64,000 nucleotides of DNA from Crocinitomicaceae bacterium (GCA_003247185.1 QKAV01000113.1:1-64000); one strand, 5' to 3'; counted from the first letter of the stretch, positions 49,551 through 58,326 are shown. Translations and numbers: made by a program. Notes: a model not told the origin generated them from the letters alone.

Positions 49551-50051
49551 ATGAGAAAGGCACTAACACAAAGTGACATAAAAGAGATAAGGTATCAATG
49601 TCGAATGGGATATGTCCTGCCAACTTTGCTTTTCATTATTGGGACTATTTTAACCGGAGCAATTTATATTATATACTTTGGTGCTGACGAACACGATAAT
49701 GAGATGTTATTAGTTATTACATCACTATTTATTGGATTGGCATTATATACAGGTTACAGAATGAATTGGAAGTATATTTCGGACATTAGATTTAACGAAA
49801 AGGAAATTGAAACAAAAATAATTCAACGGAAAGAGTCTAAAAGAGATTATGAAGCGGGTAGTGGAACCTTATATATTGGTCAGGAGATGAAGGGGTTTAA
49901 CTCATATAGCATTGTTGTTGAAAATATTAGGTACAGAATTGATGAAGAGATGTTCTCGGCTTGTACTGTTGGAGACGAAGTGTTATTCAATTATGCACCT
50001 AAGAGCAGATATTTGATAAATATTGAACTAAAGAAAAAAGACAGGCTATAA
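49551..50051 (+). CDS. hypothetical membrane protein
   Basis: Two TM segments (VLPTLLFIIGTILTGAIYIIYF, MLLVITSLFIGLALYTGY) followed by a soluble beta-rich domain. Confidence 0.65.
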   Translation: MRKALTQSDIKEIRYQCRMGYVLPTLLFIIGTILTGAIYIIYFGADEHDNEMLLVITSLFIGLALYTGYRMNWKYISDIRFNEKEIETKIIQRKESKRDYEAGSGTLYIGQEMKGFNSYSIVVENIRYRIDEEMFSACTVGDEVLFNYAPKSRYLINIELKKKDRL

Positions 50052-50089
50052 CAGCGGTTCGTCACCATACCCACAAACCGTTATAAGCC
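50044..50089 (+). repeat. compact cassette-like spacer with terminal inverted repeat
   Basis: ggctataacagcggtt (50044-50059) versus aaaccgttataagcc (50075-50089). Confidence 0.65.
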
Positions 50090-50099
50090 AATTTAATAA

Positions 50100-50672
50100 T
50101 TGGAAATGACAGAATTTTATCCGCCAATAGAGACACGCGAGACATTAGAACTCATAGCAATTGCTAATGGGACACTTGATGACTGGCAGCAGGAAGCAAT
50201 AGATCAGGCAAAGGTTGAGCTAAAAAATCGTGGTATAACGGAGGATTATCAAAAAAGGTTTATTGACAAATGGATTGAGGAAAGAAAAGAGTCGGAAATT
50301 ACTTATCAAAAGCAGTTGGAACTAAACAAGACAGCAAGTTATTCGAATAGCGAAATGATCTGTATTTTGCTATTAGCACCTTTCATTCTTATGGGTAAGT
50401 GGACTTTTGGCCTTTCTTTGAGTGAATTGAAACGAGAAAACTACTCAAAAAAGATTAAGCAGAGACTATTGCTGCTTATTGGAGGAATAGGATTTTGGAT
50501 TTCAATTATAGTTCTAGGTTCTAATTTCTCGGAGAATAAGAGATTAGAGGATATTGAAAAAGTGGATATTTCTGCATGGGAGAAAAATCGTTACAGGACA
50601 GACGAGTTGACCAATGACAACAATTCAAAAGACACGTTGAAAAATGAAAAAATAAAGGAAAACGGGTTATAA
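50100..50672 (+). CDS. hypothetical membrane protein
   Basis: N-terminal helical module IETRETLELIAIANGTLDDWQQEAIDQAKVELKNRGI, then two TM segments. Confidence 0.65.
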   Translation: MEMTEFYPPIETRETLELIAIANGTLDDWQQEAIDQAKVELKNRGITEDYQKRFIDKWIEERKESEITYQKQLELNKTASYSNSEMICILLLAPFILMGKWTFGLSLSELKRENYSKKIKQRLLLLIGGIGFWISIIVLGSNFSENKRLEDIEKVDISAWEKNRYRTDELTNDNNSKDTLKNEKIKENGL

Positions 50673-50710
50673 CATCAACTACCTGTCGAGTTCGGTAGTG
50701 ATAGTTCCCG

Positions 50711-50826
50711 GAGTATATCTTTCCGCTCAGGCGTCTTTTGGCAAGAAATGAAATTGCCTGGATATCTTGAGGCGCCGCCTAATATTCCGTCTATGCATAA
50801 AGCTTCCTACGTTCTGAAGCATAATA
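50711..50826 (+). repeat. spacer copy B, homologous to 48283-48395
   Basis: gagtatatctttccgctcaggcgtcttttggcaagaaatgaaattgcctggatatcttgagg... Confidence 0.8.
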
Positions 50827-50883
50827 TGACGCAGTGTGGATACATATAAATCTTTCAATATTTAACCATTAAATTGACTAATT

Positions 50884-51546
50884 ATGTTCGAGGGAATTGA
50901 AATTGCAGCAACAATAATAGGGATAATTGGAGCAATTTGGGCTTTTGTAAAATTCGTTTTCAATCCATTTTTTAAAAAACGGGAAGAGTATAAAAACATA
51001 TGCAATGTGGTTAATGACAGTTACGAAAGATGGAAAGAACTTGGATACACTGTGCGAGGAGGTTCGATGGTTTCACACGACGACTTTTTGATTGTCAATA
51101 AATACCGTTCTAAATTCAAAAATAGGTCTCCCGAAATTAAAGCCTATCTTTTAAGAAACGCGATTCAAAATGGACTGGGAGGTAATTGGGGATTTTGGAT
51201 TAATATGAACAAAGATAATAAGTTGATACTTCTTCATCTTTTTTTATCATTGGATAAATCAGGTGGTTTAAGACCTGCCTGGCGTTCTGCCTATATTTTA
51301 GAAAAGATTTACGCAAATAAAAGTGCTGAGATAGATAAATTTGTCGCTGAAAATGAAAAATTTCACTTAACTCAAAAATATTTTTTGGATATTATAAAAA
51401 GTAATTCAGTAGAGAAAGAATTACAAAAATTATCAAGAAAAGGGACAAAAGAAGAAAAGGAAAAATTGAAGTTTATTGAAGAAGAGATTTTAAGATTTTC
51501 AAAACAGGTAAACGACTTTGTTAAATATCAGACAATTGTAATATGA
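50884..51546 (+). CDS. hypothetical membrane-anchored protein
   Basis: N-terminal TM IEIAATIIGIIGAIWAFVKFVF followed by a soluble charged domain. Confidence 0.65.
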   Translation: MFEGIEIAATIIGIIGAIWAFVKFVFNPFFKKREEYKNICNVVNDSYERWKELGYTVRGGSMVSHDDFLIVNKYRSKFKNRSPEIKAYLLRNAIQNGLGGNWGFWINMNKDNKLILLHLFLSLDKSGGLRPAWRSAYILEKIYANKSAEIDKFVAENEKFHLTQKYFLDIIKSNSVEKELQKLSRKGTKEEKEKLKFIEEEILRFSKQVNDFVKYQTIVI

Positions 51547-51738
51547 CATAAAATTGAACTGCATTACAAAGTATAGCGGGCAATATGGGTTTCCATGGTT
51601 TTAGGGGCATAGTAGTCCGCTCAAACTGCATTGCGGTTTGATAGTGAACTACCACGCAATATGGCACTACTCATACAATTAATTGTTATGGGGTATTTGA
51701 AAAGAAAAAATGAGCAACCTGAGAAAACTTAAAATACT
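51547..51738 (+). repeat. cassette-like structured spacer
   Basis: Contains hairpin tcaaactgcattgcggtttga (51621-51641) and gcaatatgg repeated near both ends. Confidence 0.5.
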
Positions 51739-52131
51739 TTGACAATATTTGAAATCATATTCATTCTTTTGGCAATTTCATTTGCAGTTTTTGTCACAGT
51801 TGGACAAATAAAAGTTCTTTATCAGAGACACTTAAAATCTTATCAGACAGAAATTGAAGATTTTCTAAAAGGTCAAGGTCTAACTATGCAGACTATCAAT
51901 TCTCCAACAAAGAATGACTGGAAAAATAGTCCATTTAAAAAACCGGAAAGATGTGGTATTGGCTTCGGATACATCCAAATTAATGGTGCAATTGTAACTT
52001 GGAATGACCAGAAATATAAAATAATTCAAACAAATAAAGGGAAAATAATTTGGTTGGAAATTGACACGACCTATTTTAAGAAGCCTGTACTTACATTCAA
52101 AGCAGGAAAAATGAAAAACCAAAGAAGATAA
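51739..52131 (+). CDS. hypothetical membrane-anchored protein
   Basis: N-terminal TM IFEIIFILLAISFAVFVTVG; the assigned start is non-ATG. Confidence 0.55.
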   Translation: MTIFEIIFILLAISFAVFVTVGQIKVLYQRHLKSYQTEIEDFLKGQGLTMQTINSPTKNDWKNSPFKKPERCGIGFGYIQINGAIVTWNDQKYKIIQTNKGKIIWLEIDTTYFKKPVLTFKAGKMKNQRR

Positions 52132-52163
52132 AAGAGAGACATAAAAATGAGAATATTAAAAAC

Positions 52164-52244
52164 TTGACGGAGACTTGCCCTGCCTGTGGGTTTAGGCAAA
52201 ATGAGAATGATTTTGAATGTCCAGATTGTGGACTAAATTGTTGA
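52164..52244 (+). CDS. possible zinc-ribbon microprotein or orphan zinc-ribbon fragment
   Basis: TTG-initiated 26-aa frame: (M)TETCPACGFRQNENDFECPDCGLNC*, with two CxxC knuckles; below the ORF-track length cutoff. Confidence 0.35.
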   Translation: MTETCPACGFRQNENDFECPDCGLNC

Positions 52245-52412
52245 TGAAATGATAAAAAAATGCCCCATAACAAATTGTAAATTGCATCGCGGATACACTG
52301 CGGTTTCTTGTCATTGCTTCATTCCTGACCGTCATGTCCTATCAGGCACTGACGTTCTTCAATATTCGCAACGACAGCATGTACCAACCTTTATAAGCCA
52401 ATTTTAAAAAGA
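52245..52412 (+). repeat. cassette-like structured spacer
   Basis: Right end ttataagccaattt (52391-52404) is identical to the right end of the 50052-50099 spacer; contains actgcggtttc. Confidence 0.55.
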
Positions 52413-52856
52413 ATGAAAAAAATAATATTCACCTTGCTTTTAATAGGTATTGTTTCGACAATACATGCACAAAAAATGAATTTTGACTTTTCTAACTCAA
52501 GTGGCAGAAAATATAACTCAGAAACATTTAGCGAACAACTCGAAAAGGAGTACAATGCTAGCTTTAAAGTGAAAATTATTCTTCTTTTAACGTCAAGCAA
52601 AAATGATTCGACTTATTTAAGACAAGAAAAAATCTTAACGAAAATTGATGCAGAAAGATTTCAAATAATTTATGTCGTTGCTTGTAAAAATGAAGAATTA
52701 ACTGACAGATATTATACAAGTAGAGAAACGGCCAAGAAATTAATGGGAGAAACAGACAGTTTTAGAGTTTATATAGTTGACGCAGTAGGAAAATTAAAAT
52801 ATAAATCTGACAGAGTTATTTCACAAAATAAAATCAAAGAATTGGTAAATGAATAA
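52413..52856 (+). CDS. secreted hypothetical protein, DUF4174-like
   Basis: Signal peptide MKKIIFTLLLIGIVSTIHAQ; LLLTSSKNDSTYLRQEKILTKIDAERFQIIYVV...FRVYIVDAVGKLKYKSDRVIS. Confidence 0.6.
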   Translation: MKKIIFTLLLIGIVSTIHAQKMNFDFSNSSGRKYNSETFSEQLEKEYNASFKVKIILLLTSSKNDSTYLRQEKILTKIDAERFQIIYVVACKNEELTDRYYTSRETAKKLMGETDSFRVYIVDAVGKLKYKSDRVISQNKIKELVNE

Positions 52857-53003
52857 AAGCTGGCTATAACCATCTTTATATAGCAGGCGGGGAGCATTGC
52901 AGTCTGATATGTCAGACTTTTTGCGCACTTTCCTGCGGGTCTGACAGTATTTCTGTTGGAAATCCCGCATGACCACATACAATTGACCATTAATTGCAAG
53001 CAA
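52857..53003 (+). repeat. cassette-like structured spacer
   Basis: Perfect hairpin agtctga tatg tcagact (52901-52918); right arm ggaaatcccgcatgaccacatac resembles right arms at 1140 and 55557. Confidence 0.6.
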
Positions 53004-53723
53004 ATGGAACGATATTACAACGCAGGATATTATTTGATTAAGAAACATCCGATTGATTTCGGGATTGATAATGGAAAGATTGTTGCTACTTGTAGTGGAT
53101 GCATTAACATTACCGCCTTTGATTTTTGGGCTTTATGTTGGACAATGCAACTTGATAATAAAGACAAATCGGAGCTAGGATTAAATGACCAATCTATTAA
53201 ACAAATTCAAGAATGGACAGAAAAAAGGTTTTATGACGGTAGGATTGGATATGGAAACGTTTTTCCTGACTTGAAAATGGCGTTAGAGTTTAAGGATTTA
53301 TTTTATAAGGATAGACCTGAAATTGAAATTTTAGCCATTGATTTTTCCGAGACTGAAACAAATAACCTGATTGAAGATTTTGCCCCAGGAGAAAACGCTG
53401 GATTTAATTTTAATAATGGTGTTTTTGGATTAAGAGATAATCTATTAAAAAAGAACTATGAAACTGCTGACACAATATCTGACTTTTTAGGATTTGATTT
53501 TATTGGCGTTGAATGTGATGGTACATTTCATTCATTTTACTGCCATGATATTACTAAAGAATTAATAGATAAGTTCGGATTGACGCTTAATGAACATGGA
53601 TTATTTGAAAGTATCCCAGACTCTGATTTAATTCGAGATTATTTAAATAGCCAAGAAACTGGTTTAGAACCTGTACCCTGGTATATAGTAAAAGTAAAAA
53701 AGATAAGGAATGCCAGCAACTGA
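53004..53723 (+). CDS. hypothetical protein
   Basis: ATG at 53004 (MERYYNAGYYLIKKHPIDFGIDNGKIVATCSGC...); the track start lies inside the spacer. Confidence 0.7.
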   Translation: MERYYNAGYYLIKKHPIDFGIDNGKIVATCSGCINITAFDFWALCWTMQLDNKDKSELGLNDQSIKQIQEWTEKRFYDGRIGYGNVFPDLKMALEFKDLFYKDRPEIEILAIDFSETETNNLIEDFAPGENAGFNFNNGVFGLRDNLLKKNYETADTISDFLGFDFIGVECDGTFHSFYCHDITKELIDKFGLTLNEHGLFESIPDSDLIRDYLNSQETGLEPVPWYIVKVKKIRNASN

Positions 53724-53870
53724 CAATGTGTATAGTTCATGAAGGTTTCAGTACTTTGCGAAGCATTGACTCTCACTTCAACTTCGGTAACGGAGGATAG
53801 GAACGCGGCATGCAATCGCCAGTTCTGCATATACTAACCGATATCACTAATTTAAAAAGCGACTGCAGAA
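53724..53870 (+). repeat. cassette-like non-coding spacer
   Basis: 147-bp gap; right end tgcatatactaaccgatatcactaatttaaaaa. Confidence 0.45.
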
Positions 53871-54215
53871 ATGACAGAGAGACCAAATATTCTTGTGGTT
53901 TGTGGACGAAATAAAAAACGGAGTAGAACAGCCGAATCGATTTTTAAGAATGATAATCGATTTAGTATTCGTTCTGCTGGATTGAGTCCAAAGAGTGACA
54001 GGAAAATTTCGGAAAAAGACTTGAATTGGGCTGACCTGATATTTGTAATGGAAACAGGACAAAGAGCACATCTTTGGGGATTATACAGACATATGGAACT
54101 ACCGCCTATTGAGATTTTGGACATTCCTGATGATTACGAATTTATGGATGAAGAATTGATTGAATTGCTTACCAGCAGGATAAATGATACTTTAAAGTTC
54201 GTTTATAAATTATGA
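53871..54215 (+). CDS. low-molecular-weight protein tyrosine phosphatase-like protein
   Basis: ILVVCGRNKKRSRTAESIF (CX5R), FSIRSAGLSP, WADLIFVMETGQRAHL. Confidence 0.85.
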   Translation: MTERPNILVVCGRNKKRSRTAESIFKNDNRFSIRSAGLSPKSDRKISEKDLNWADLIFVMETGQRAHLWGLYRHMELPPIEILDIPDDYEFMDEELIELLTSRINDTLKFVYKL

Positions 54216-54219
54216 TTTC

Positions 54220-54702
54220 ATGAAACGACACAGAGGATTAAAGCGATACTATAAGAACTTATCAATTCAAAATGATTTCGATAAAATGACCTGGCTGGAT
54301 TTTGAAAAACCAGATATTTGGTCTAAAAATTGGCACGTTCATTTTGATAGGTATAGCTATGGAAATAATAGTTTTAAGAGAAGAAAACCTCACCTGGATA
54401 AGTTATTTCGTCATTTTGAGATACTGGTAGATAAAACACAAAGATTAGAATCTGGTTTTCAATTATATACTATTTTGCTTGATTTTAATAGTTATAGTGA
54501 TGCTCTGTTTTTACATACACCCAATCCAGACAATTCTCAATTTCTATTCAAGATAGAGGATTTAAAAAATGAACCAACATTGAAAAACAAACAATTGAAA
54601 GATTACATTGAGCAGTTAAATGGATTTGAAAAGCTATATGGACAGTCTGATGAAGCATTTTGTCTATTGTATAAAAGAGGGATTGGACTGGATTTCAAAT
54701 AA
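54220..54702 (+). CDS. hypothetical protein
   Basis: Starts 4 nt after the phosphatase stop; probable two-gene unit. Confidence 0.7.
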   Translation: MKRHRGLKRYYKNLSIQNDFDKMTWLDFEKPDIWSKNWHVHFDRYSYGNNSFKRRKPHLDKLFRHFEILVDKTQRLESGFQLYTILLDFNSYSDALFLHTPNPDNSQFLFKIEDLKNEPTLKNKQLKDYIEQLNGFEKLYGQSDEAFCLLYKRGIGLDFK

Positions 54703-54861
54703 AAAGCTGGTGCAGACATGTATATACAAAATAGGCGAGATAGTAGTAAAATAGATGGTTGTAGCCTGCTTCAATATTGTAACGATTTGAGGAAATTGAA
54801 GTCCGAAGTTGCCAGCTTTGCATTTACTCACCGATGACCGCAATTTAAATAAACATACTAT
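54703..54861 (+). repeat. cassette-like non-coding spacer
   Basis: 159-bp gap beginning aaaagctggtgcagacatgtatata, similar to aaagctggctataacc at 52856. Confidence 0.45.
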
Positions 54862-55458
54862 ATGAATGAATTTCAGGAACGAATAGATTTATTATCAAAT
54901 GACGAACTTTTAAAAGTGATTCGCTTAAAAGATGATTATCAGGAACAATTCTGGCTTTTAGCAGTTGATAACGCGAAGAGAAGAGGATTAAGTAATGAGA
55001 TTGAGAATATTGTGGCAGAAATTCAAAAAGTAGAAATTGAGAAGGAGCAGGAAAGACAAGAGAAGATAAGAAAAGATACTTCGTTGGTTGAGCTTTTTTC
55101 TGAACGGGCTATTATCTCTTTTTCAATACTTTTTACGTCAATAGCAGGTTCTATTCTGTTTGTCTATAATTTGAAAAAATTAAACAGAGAAGGAAGTGAT
55201 ACTGTTTTAATGTTTGGATTTTTATATACAATTGGATTAATATTTTTGATTTACGTTTTGCCTTTTCAAACATTTAATTCGATAGGTTACCTTTTGAATA
55301 TTTTTGGAGGTTTTATATTAAATATTCATTTTGGAAGTAAATATTATCCTGAAGATTTAGAGTATAAAAGGAAAAAGATTTGGAAAGCACTTTTAATTGC
55401 TGCATTGATTAGCGTATTTATTGGATTTATTTATTACGCGATTTCAAAAATCAATTAA
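54862..55458 (+). CDS. hypothetical membrane protein
   Basis: N-terminal helical module RIDLLSNDELLKVIRLKDDYQEQFWLLAVDNAKRRGL, coiled coil, then about four TM segments. Confidence 0.7.
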   Translation: MNEFQERIDLLSNDELLKVIRLKDDYQEQFWLLAVDNAKRRGLSNEIENIVAEIQKVEIEKEQERQEKIRKDTSLVELFSERAIISFSILFTSIAGSILFVYNLKKLNREGSDTVLMFGFLYTIGLIFLIYVLPFQTFNSIGYLLNIFGGFILNIHFGSKYYPEDLEYKRKKIWKALLIAALISVFIGFIYYAISKIN

Positions 55459-55636
55459 CTACTGCCGGTATATGGGAAAGTGCATGCGGGTTTCTGATTT
55501 ATTCGGGCGTATGTGGCTCGTAGAAAAGTCATGTATCAGGATCGGCCCCCGCCTTGTAATCCCGCACGACACTATACTATGAAATGATAGAACCAATAAT
55601 ACCAGAAACACAACATGTATTCAAAAAAAGATAAAA
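55459..55636 (+). repeat. cassette-like structured spacer
   Basis: Left arm gtgcatgcgggtttc pairs with right arm aatcccgcacgacac; the left 18-mer is identical to 1061-1078. Confidence 0.65.
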
Positions 55637-56290
55637 ATGAAAAAGACTGGATTATTACTAATCGGATTGACAATTGCAATCCTCTCAAATGGACAAACCA
55701 TTAAAATTCAGGGAGGAACATCAGTCTCCAAACTCGATTGGCAGATGAAGGGAATGATTACTAATCCTCTATACAATGAAACAATGATTGGGTATTCAAT
55801 CTTTGCCGGGTTAGATTACCTTGATAAGCAATATTATAACTTATCAACAAACATTGGGATGATCAGAAAAGGGGGGCAGGATGAGTTTGCGCTCATTGAT
55901 CAGAATGGAGAGTTAACCGGCCAGACAATTACTGAAATACCGACGTTGGACTATTTATCAATTAATACCATGGTCGAGTTGAAATACAGGATTAAAGAGA
56001 CGGTTACACCATTTATAAGTTTTGGCCCTCGTTTTGATTATTTAGTGAGTCATAGCAGGCATTTCGACAGCATTGAAGATATGGATGAATTAAAAAGTAT
56101 TTCGGTTGGATTAATACTTGGTGGAGGATTGAAATACGACATTTCAAATCTTCAATTCGGATTACGGGCTGATTACTATTTAGATTTCACAAAAGTTGCA
56201 GATTGGTCGATCGAAAATACAGGAAACAGTGGAGAGGTGACAGTAAATACTTTTACATTAAATTTGGCAATTGGATATAGATTAAAATAA
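55637..56290 (+). CDS. outer-membrane beta-barrel (PorT-like) protein
   Basis: Signal peptide MKKTGLLLIGLTIAILSNGQ; barrel pattern ending in NLAIGYRLK. Confidence 0.75.
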   Translation: MKKTGLLLIGLTIAILSNGQTIKIQGGTSVSKLDWQMKGMITNPLYNETMIGYSIFAGLDYLDKQYYNLSTNIGMIRKGGQDEFALIDQNGELTGQTITEIPTLDYLSINTMVELKYRIKETVTPFISFGPRFDYLVSHSRHFDSIEDMDELKSISVGLILGGGLKYDISNLQFGLRADYYLDFTKVADWSIENTGNSGEVTVNTFTLNLAIGYRLK

Positions 56291-56422
56291 TTACAGGTGC
56301 CAACGCACAATATAGCCAATAAGGGTTTTTGTGGTATACGAAACTCATGACCGACTTCAATCTTAGCATTTCATGATAGTGTCGTTCTCCGCAATCATTC
56401 TCAGGCTATATAGCCACCATTA
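56291..56422 (+). repeat. cassette-like structured spacer
   Basis: atatagcc (56310-56317) is inverted relative to ggctatat (56404-56411); contains aagggttttt. Confidence 0.5.
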
Positions 56423-56917
56423 ATGATAATTTTAAAATACATTAAATCAATGGAATACAACTGGACGGAAATATTTAAAAACAAGACAGACAGAGAACTG
56501 TATAATATTTATCTTGGACGAACTTCATTAAATTCAGAGCAAAAAGACTTTGCCCGAATAGAACTTGAAAAGAGAAACTTTGACTTTATAAACCTCGACA
56601 GACAGAGAAAAAAATGGGAACTCGAGAATTTGATTGAAGAAGAGAAATCTTACAGCAAGCTGCTATTTAGAAGTCGTCGTTCATCGGAATATCTGATTAT
56701 TGGTATTGTCGGGTTGGTTATTGCTATTATTTCTCTTTTTTTCATCATTGACCAATACTTTGTTGACCACAAACCGATTGCAGATATTACAAATTTGTTT
56801 TTGCTATTTATAGTGAGTTTTATTTTATCAGCTAATGGGTTTTTACAATATAAATTGAAAAGTTCGAAAGAAAAGTCCCGTGAGGAAAGACTTAAAGAAT
56901 TGATCAACGAATTATAG
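56423..56917 (+). CDS. hypothetical membrane protein
   Basis: N-terminal helical module (EIFKNKTDRELYNIYLGRTSLNSEQKDFARIELEKRNF) and two TM segments; an internal ATG gives MEYNWTEIF. Confidence 0.65.
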   Translation: MIILKYIKSMEYNWTEIFKNKTDRELYNIYLGRTSLNSEQKDFARIELEKRNFDFINLDRQRKKWELENLIEEEKSYSKLLFRSRRSSEYLIIGIVGLVIAIISLFFIIDQYFVDHKPIADITNLFLLFIVSFILSANGFLQYKLKSSKEKSREERLKELINEL

Positions 56918-56984
56918 AAATTACTGCTAATTACCAGATTGTGCAATCCTCTTAGTAAAATCATTGCACTGACTGCCTTAAACC

Positions 56985-58079
56985 CTACCTGTTTTCAGAT
57001 ACAGTACATAGTTTTTCAATATCCTTTACCAGATATTCCAATGGCGTTCTCTCAGTTTTAGGTATGTTCCTGTTATCGGCATTGATCACGATTACCAGAT
57101 TCAATGCAGGAATAATGTCGATAATCTGCCCACCATTACCCGGAATGAACCAGGAATTATAACCTGAATCTGTTTTGACCATTTGCCATTGGTAACAACT
57201 GTAAAAGGGGTGCCTGATTTCTATGTAGGGATCGAATGTCTGTTCAATCCAATCAGCCGGTACAATCTCGGCTCCGTTCCATTTACCTTTATTGAGATGC
57301 AACAATCCGAATTTGGCAATATCCCGGGGTTTCAGTTTAAGTCCTCCTCCTGTATCATAGATACCGTTTTTAGAGAACCATTCATACTTATCTATATTTA
57401 GAGGTTTAAACAGGTTCTCTTCTGCGTATTGCGCGATGTCCTGTCCTGTTGATCTTTTGATGATCTCGCCTAGTATTATACTGTTAGGGCCGCAATAGAC
57501 GTATTCCGTACCTGGCATGGTGTCCATATTAAGCGACAGGGAAGATTTGAGCCAATTGTCTGATTGGTCAATCCTGACTCCCATGTTATCCGGATCATCA
57601 AGGGGGAGCGACAATTCATCCCATTTAAACCCTGATGTCATGGTTAATAGGTGCTGAATGGTGATAAGTCGTTTCAGGGAATCTTTCTCGATATCTTCAA
57701 ATTCCGGAAAGAAGTCAGACATCCTTTGGTCGACATTTTTGATTTTTCCCTGAGCGATGGCAATACCTGTCAGAACGGCGTTGAAGCTTTTGGTATTTGA
57801 TGCAAGAAAATGTAATTGATCTCTATCCCTGCCATTGTAGTATTGCTCAACTACAAGATCGTTATCTGCAATAATCAGCAAATCATGAATGTTCCCGTAT
57901 TTCCCTTCGCAAATGTCCTTATTTATGCTGTTGAACAGAGAAACATTTAAGTGATGTGCTTCCAGGGTTGATACAGTCAATCCATCAGACAGGTCAACAG
58001 GGGCCTGGTAGGAACAGTCATGGCTGGTTTGGCAACTGAGAATACTGATCAATGAGAATAATAATAGTAGCCTTTTCAT
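56985..58079 (-). CDS. beta-lactamase-fold serine hydrolase, lipoprotein
   Basis: Lipobox ISILSC; LASNTKSFNAVLTGIAIAQG (SxxK-like); YVYCGPNSIILGEIIKRSTG. Confidence 0.88.
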   Translation of the reverse strand: MKRLLLLFSLISILSCQTSHDCSYQAPVDLSDGLTVSTLEAHHLNVSLFNSINKDICEGKYGNIHDLLIIADNDLVVEQYYNGRDRDQLHFLASNTKSFNAVLTGIAIAQGKIKNVDQRMSDFFPEFEDIEKDSLKRLITIQHLLTMTSGFKWDELSLPLDDPDNMGVRIDQSDNWLKSSLSLNMDTMPGTEYVYCGPNSIILGEIIKRSTGQDIAQYAEENLFKPLNIDKYEWFSKNGIYDTGGGLKLKPRDIAKFGLLHLNKGKWNGAEIVPADWIEQTFDPYIEIRHPFYSCYQWQMVKTDSGYNSWFIPGNGGQIIDIIPALNLVIVINADNRNIPKTERTPLEYLVKDIEKLCTVSENR

Positions 58080-58326
58080 CGGTTCTTATGAAGTATGGAG
58101 GTTAGTCAATGGGGTAGCTTTAATATCAGCCTTCATGGTTATTTACACAATTCCTGAATCAGAGGAGGTGATAATCTAAACAAAAGGGAAGAGTTGATTT
58201 TTGTCTGGTTGAAATATTCCGGTATCTACACAACTTTATCAGGTATAGAGGCAAAGTTAAGATATTTTCAATTTTATCAGTAATGTATCGATGTTGTTTT
58301 GATAATTGAGGATCAATATGAAAAGA

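Noticed and set aside
49363-49554. 63-aa + strand ORF before the 49551 gene
   Set aside because: Non-ATG start, no domain pattern, and it lies in a long spacer-like gap; insufficient support.
380-56422. Calling the spacers canonical integron attC sites
   Set aside because: The consensus GTTRRRY/RYYYAAC cores are not present in the clearest examples and no IntI-type integrase is in the window. Only the looser term cassette-like is supported.
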